DNA of 64,000 nucleotides from Lacicoccus qingdaonensis (lineage in GTDB: Bacteria; Bacillota; Bacilli; Staphylococcales; Salinicoccaceae), in the NCBI RefSeq assembly GCF_900101075.1, contig NZ_FNFY01000009.1, positions 20,145-84,144 on the forward strand. The letters run 5' to 3'. The notes under the pieces are model-generated. The model was not told the DNA's origin. It worked only from the letters and a program-made list of their open reading frames with translations, and made no database searches. A program made the position numbers and the translations under genes. Below, piece after piece: positions 63,142-64,000 of this stretch (within the stretch, counting starts at the first letter, position 1; every line of letters starts with the position of its first letter).

Positions 63142-63621
63142 ATGAAAATCACTATGATCACAGTGGGAAAGCTGAAAGAAAAATACTGGGTCCAGGCAGT
63201 GGATGAATATAAGAAGCGGATCAGCAAGTATGCGAAGATCGAGCTGATTGAAGTCAATGATGAAAAAGAACCGAACAATGCCGGCGAGAAGGATATCGAG
63301 CTGATTAAAAACAAAGAAGCAGAAAAGATTCTGACTAAAATAAAAGACAACCAGCATGTAGTGACCTTGGAGATACACGGTAAGACATTTAACAGCGAGA
63401 AATTTGCCAAGGAATATCAAAGATGGATGAACACCGGAAAAAGCGACGTTGTATTTGTCATCGGTGGCAGCAACGGGTTGGGAGAAGCGGTTAAAAAACG
63501 AAGTGACCAGGAAATCAGCTTCGGTGCCCTCACCTATCCCCACCAGATGATGAAAGTGATGTTGATGGAGCAGATATTCAGGGTGAATAAGATATTGAGG
63601 CATGAGAATTATCATAAGTAA
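63142..63621 (+). CDS. rlmH: 23S rRNA (pseudouridine1915-N3)-methyltransferase RlmH (OrfX)
   Basis: A 159-residue SPOUT methyltransferase acting on 70S ribosomes, exactly the staphylococcal length. The SAM-binding knot is VVFVIGGSNGLGEAVKKRSD, and the C-terminus LTYPHQMMKVMLMEQIFRVNKIL ends in ENYHK. Its 3' end is the integration site of SCC elements in staphylococci and relatives; here the last bases read GAGAATTATCATAAGTAA. Confidence 0.97.
   Translation: MKITMITVGKLKEKYWVQAVDEYKKRISKYAKIELIEVNDEKEPNNAGEKDIELIKNKEAEKILTKIKDNQHVVTLEIHGKTFNSEKFAKEYQRWMNTGKSDVVFVIGGSNGLGEAVKKRSDQEISFGALTYPHQMMKVMLMEQIFRVNKILRHENYHK
63604..63621 (+). other. SCC-type attachment site at the end of rlmH
   Basis: GAGAATTATCATAAGTAA. 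The last 13 bases, TTATCATAAGTAA, equal the 3' part of the att repeat carried by SCC elements (GCTTATCATAAGTAA); the native S. aureus site ends TATCATAAATGA. It may be an unused site or the junction left by an inserted element. Confidence 0.75.
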
Positions 63622-63639
63622 AATCACGCAATATAATGA

Positions 63640-63674
63640 TAAAATTGTAACTCCTTAAGGAGAGGTAATTTTAC
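63640..63674. terminator. Inverted repeat between rlmH and IS431
   Basis: Arms TAAAATT and AATTTTA flank the perfect 12-bp palindrome CTCCTTAAGGAG (63651-63662). It may end rlmH transcription. The rest of 63622-63727 shows no gene. Confidence 0.5.
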
Positions 63675-63727
63675 AGCGTAAAATTTAGGAGATATTTCTC
63701 GCAGTTTCTTATCTACAGTATAAAAAC

Positions 63728-64000
63728 GGTTCTGTTGCAAAGTTGAATTTATAGTATAATTTTAACAAAAAGGAGTCTTCTGTATGAACTATTTCAGATA
63801 TAAACAATTTAACAAGGATGTTATCACTGTAGCCGTTGGCTACTATCTAAGATATGCATTGAGTTATCGTGATATATCTGAAATATTAAGGGAACGTGGT
63901 GTAAACGTTCATCATTCAACGGTCTACCGTTGGGTTCAAGAATATGCCCCAATTTTATATCAAATTTGGAAGAAAAAGCATAAAAAAGCTTATTACAAAT
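63728..64000 (+). mobile_element. IS431/IS257 (IS6 family), left end, cut by the window
   Basis: The terminal inverted repeat GGTTCTGTTGCAAAGT starts at 63728. The following bases, as I remember the element, read as staphylococcal IS431 without visible differences. It is more AT-rich than the neighbouring genes. IS6 elements move by replicative cointegration and often flank resistance genes in SCCmec and plasmids. Confidence 0.95.
63784..64000 (+). CDS. tnp: IS431 transposase, N-terminal part
   Basis: The first 72 codons of the DDE transposase of IS431/IS257: MNYFRYKQFNKDVITVAVGY, the helix-turn-helix LSYRDISEILRERGVNVHHS, then TVYRWVQEYAPILYQIWKKK. The catalytic DDE residues lie beyond the window. 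The ribosome site AAAGGAG precedes the ATG. Confidence 0.95.
   Translation, partial: MNYFRYKQFNKDVITVAVGYYLRYALSYRDISEILRERGVNVHHSTVYRWVQEYAPILYQIWKKKHKKAYYK

Noticed and set aside
63052..63627. A 191-codon minus-strand frame opposite rlmH
   Set aside because: It is the antisense of a highly conserved gene. Its hydrophobic, Phe-rich content is typical of reverse reading of a Lys/Glu-rich protein.

Overview
The window is the replication-origin region of a chromosome from the family Staphylococcaceae, most likely outside Staphylococcus itself. A Salinicoccus- or Jeotgalicoccus-like host is the best guess. The gene order (rpmH-rnpA-jag-mnmE-mnmG-rsmG-noc on one side, dnaA-dnaN-yaaA-recF-gyrB-gyrA on the other, then hut genes, serS, gdpP-rplI-dnaB, purA, tRNAs, walRKHIJ and rlmH) is staphylococcal. 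The presence of parA beside parB and noc, the acidic secreted proteins and a moderate GC content (judged by eye to be in the low to mid 40s) point to a relative of Staphylococcus. The genus is an inference; no 16S gene is present.

Nearly every gene points away from the origin, which lies around 23.7-25.6 kb. The minus-strand arm (1-23.6 kb) holds: a partial sugar-type ABC ATPase; an operon of small accessory protein, SSS symporter, unknown protein and creatinase-like M24 protein; a cell-wall group of VanY-type carboxypeptidase, CapA-type protein and a penicillin-binding protein with the full architecture and motifs of MecA/PBP2a; several small genes; panD; rpsF-ssb with no rpsR; ychF; mscS; parB-parA; noc; rsmG-mnmG-mnmE-jag-rnpA-rpmH.

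The plus-strand arm holds: dnaA, dnaN, yaaA, recF, gyrB and gyrA; a 175-bp nested hairpin; a GltS-type symporter; the histidine-utilisation genes hutP, hutH, a YjiH-like permease, hutU and hutI, with a divergent LysR gene in the middle, cre-like sites and a visible HutP-dependent terminator; serS behind a T-box; DUF2232-gdpP-rplI-dnaB; purA; tRNA-Glu and tRNA-Asp; the five-gene wal operon; an amber-interrupted phnA; a heme-stress locus hssR-hssS-(small COX1-like membrane protein)-hrtB-hrtA with an HssR-type direct repeat; an amber-interrupted second GltS-type symporter; and rlmH. rlmH ends in an SCC-type attachment sequence, and 106 bp further an IS431/IS257 copy begins and runs off the window.

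The most unusual structure is a set of intergenic tandem arrays (about 0.9, 13.1, 41.9 and 56.3 kb). They share a period of 51 bp (a single 50-bp step in one) but have different sequences. Each is built from a short keyword recurring at two alternating spacings, in three arrays as an inverted or self-palindromic pair. Other points of interest are DnaA-box clusters 31-36 kb from dnaA, the extra gene in the heme operon, the MecA-like PBP cluster, and the missing rpsR.
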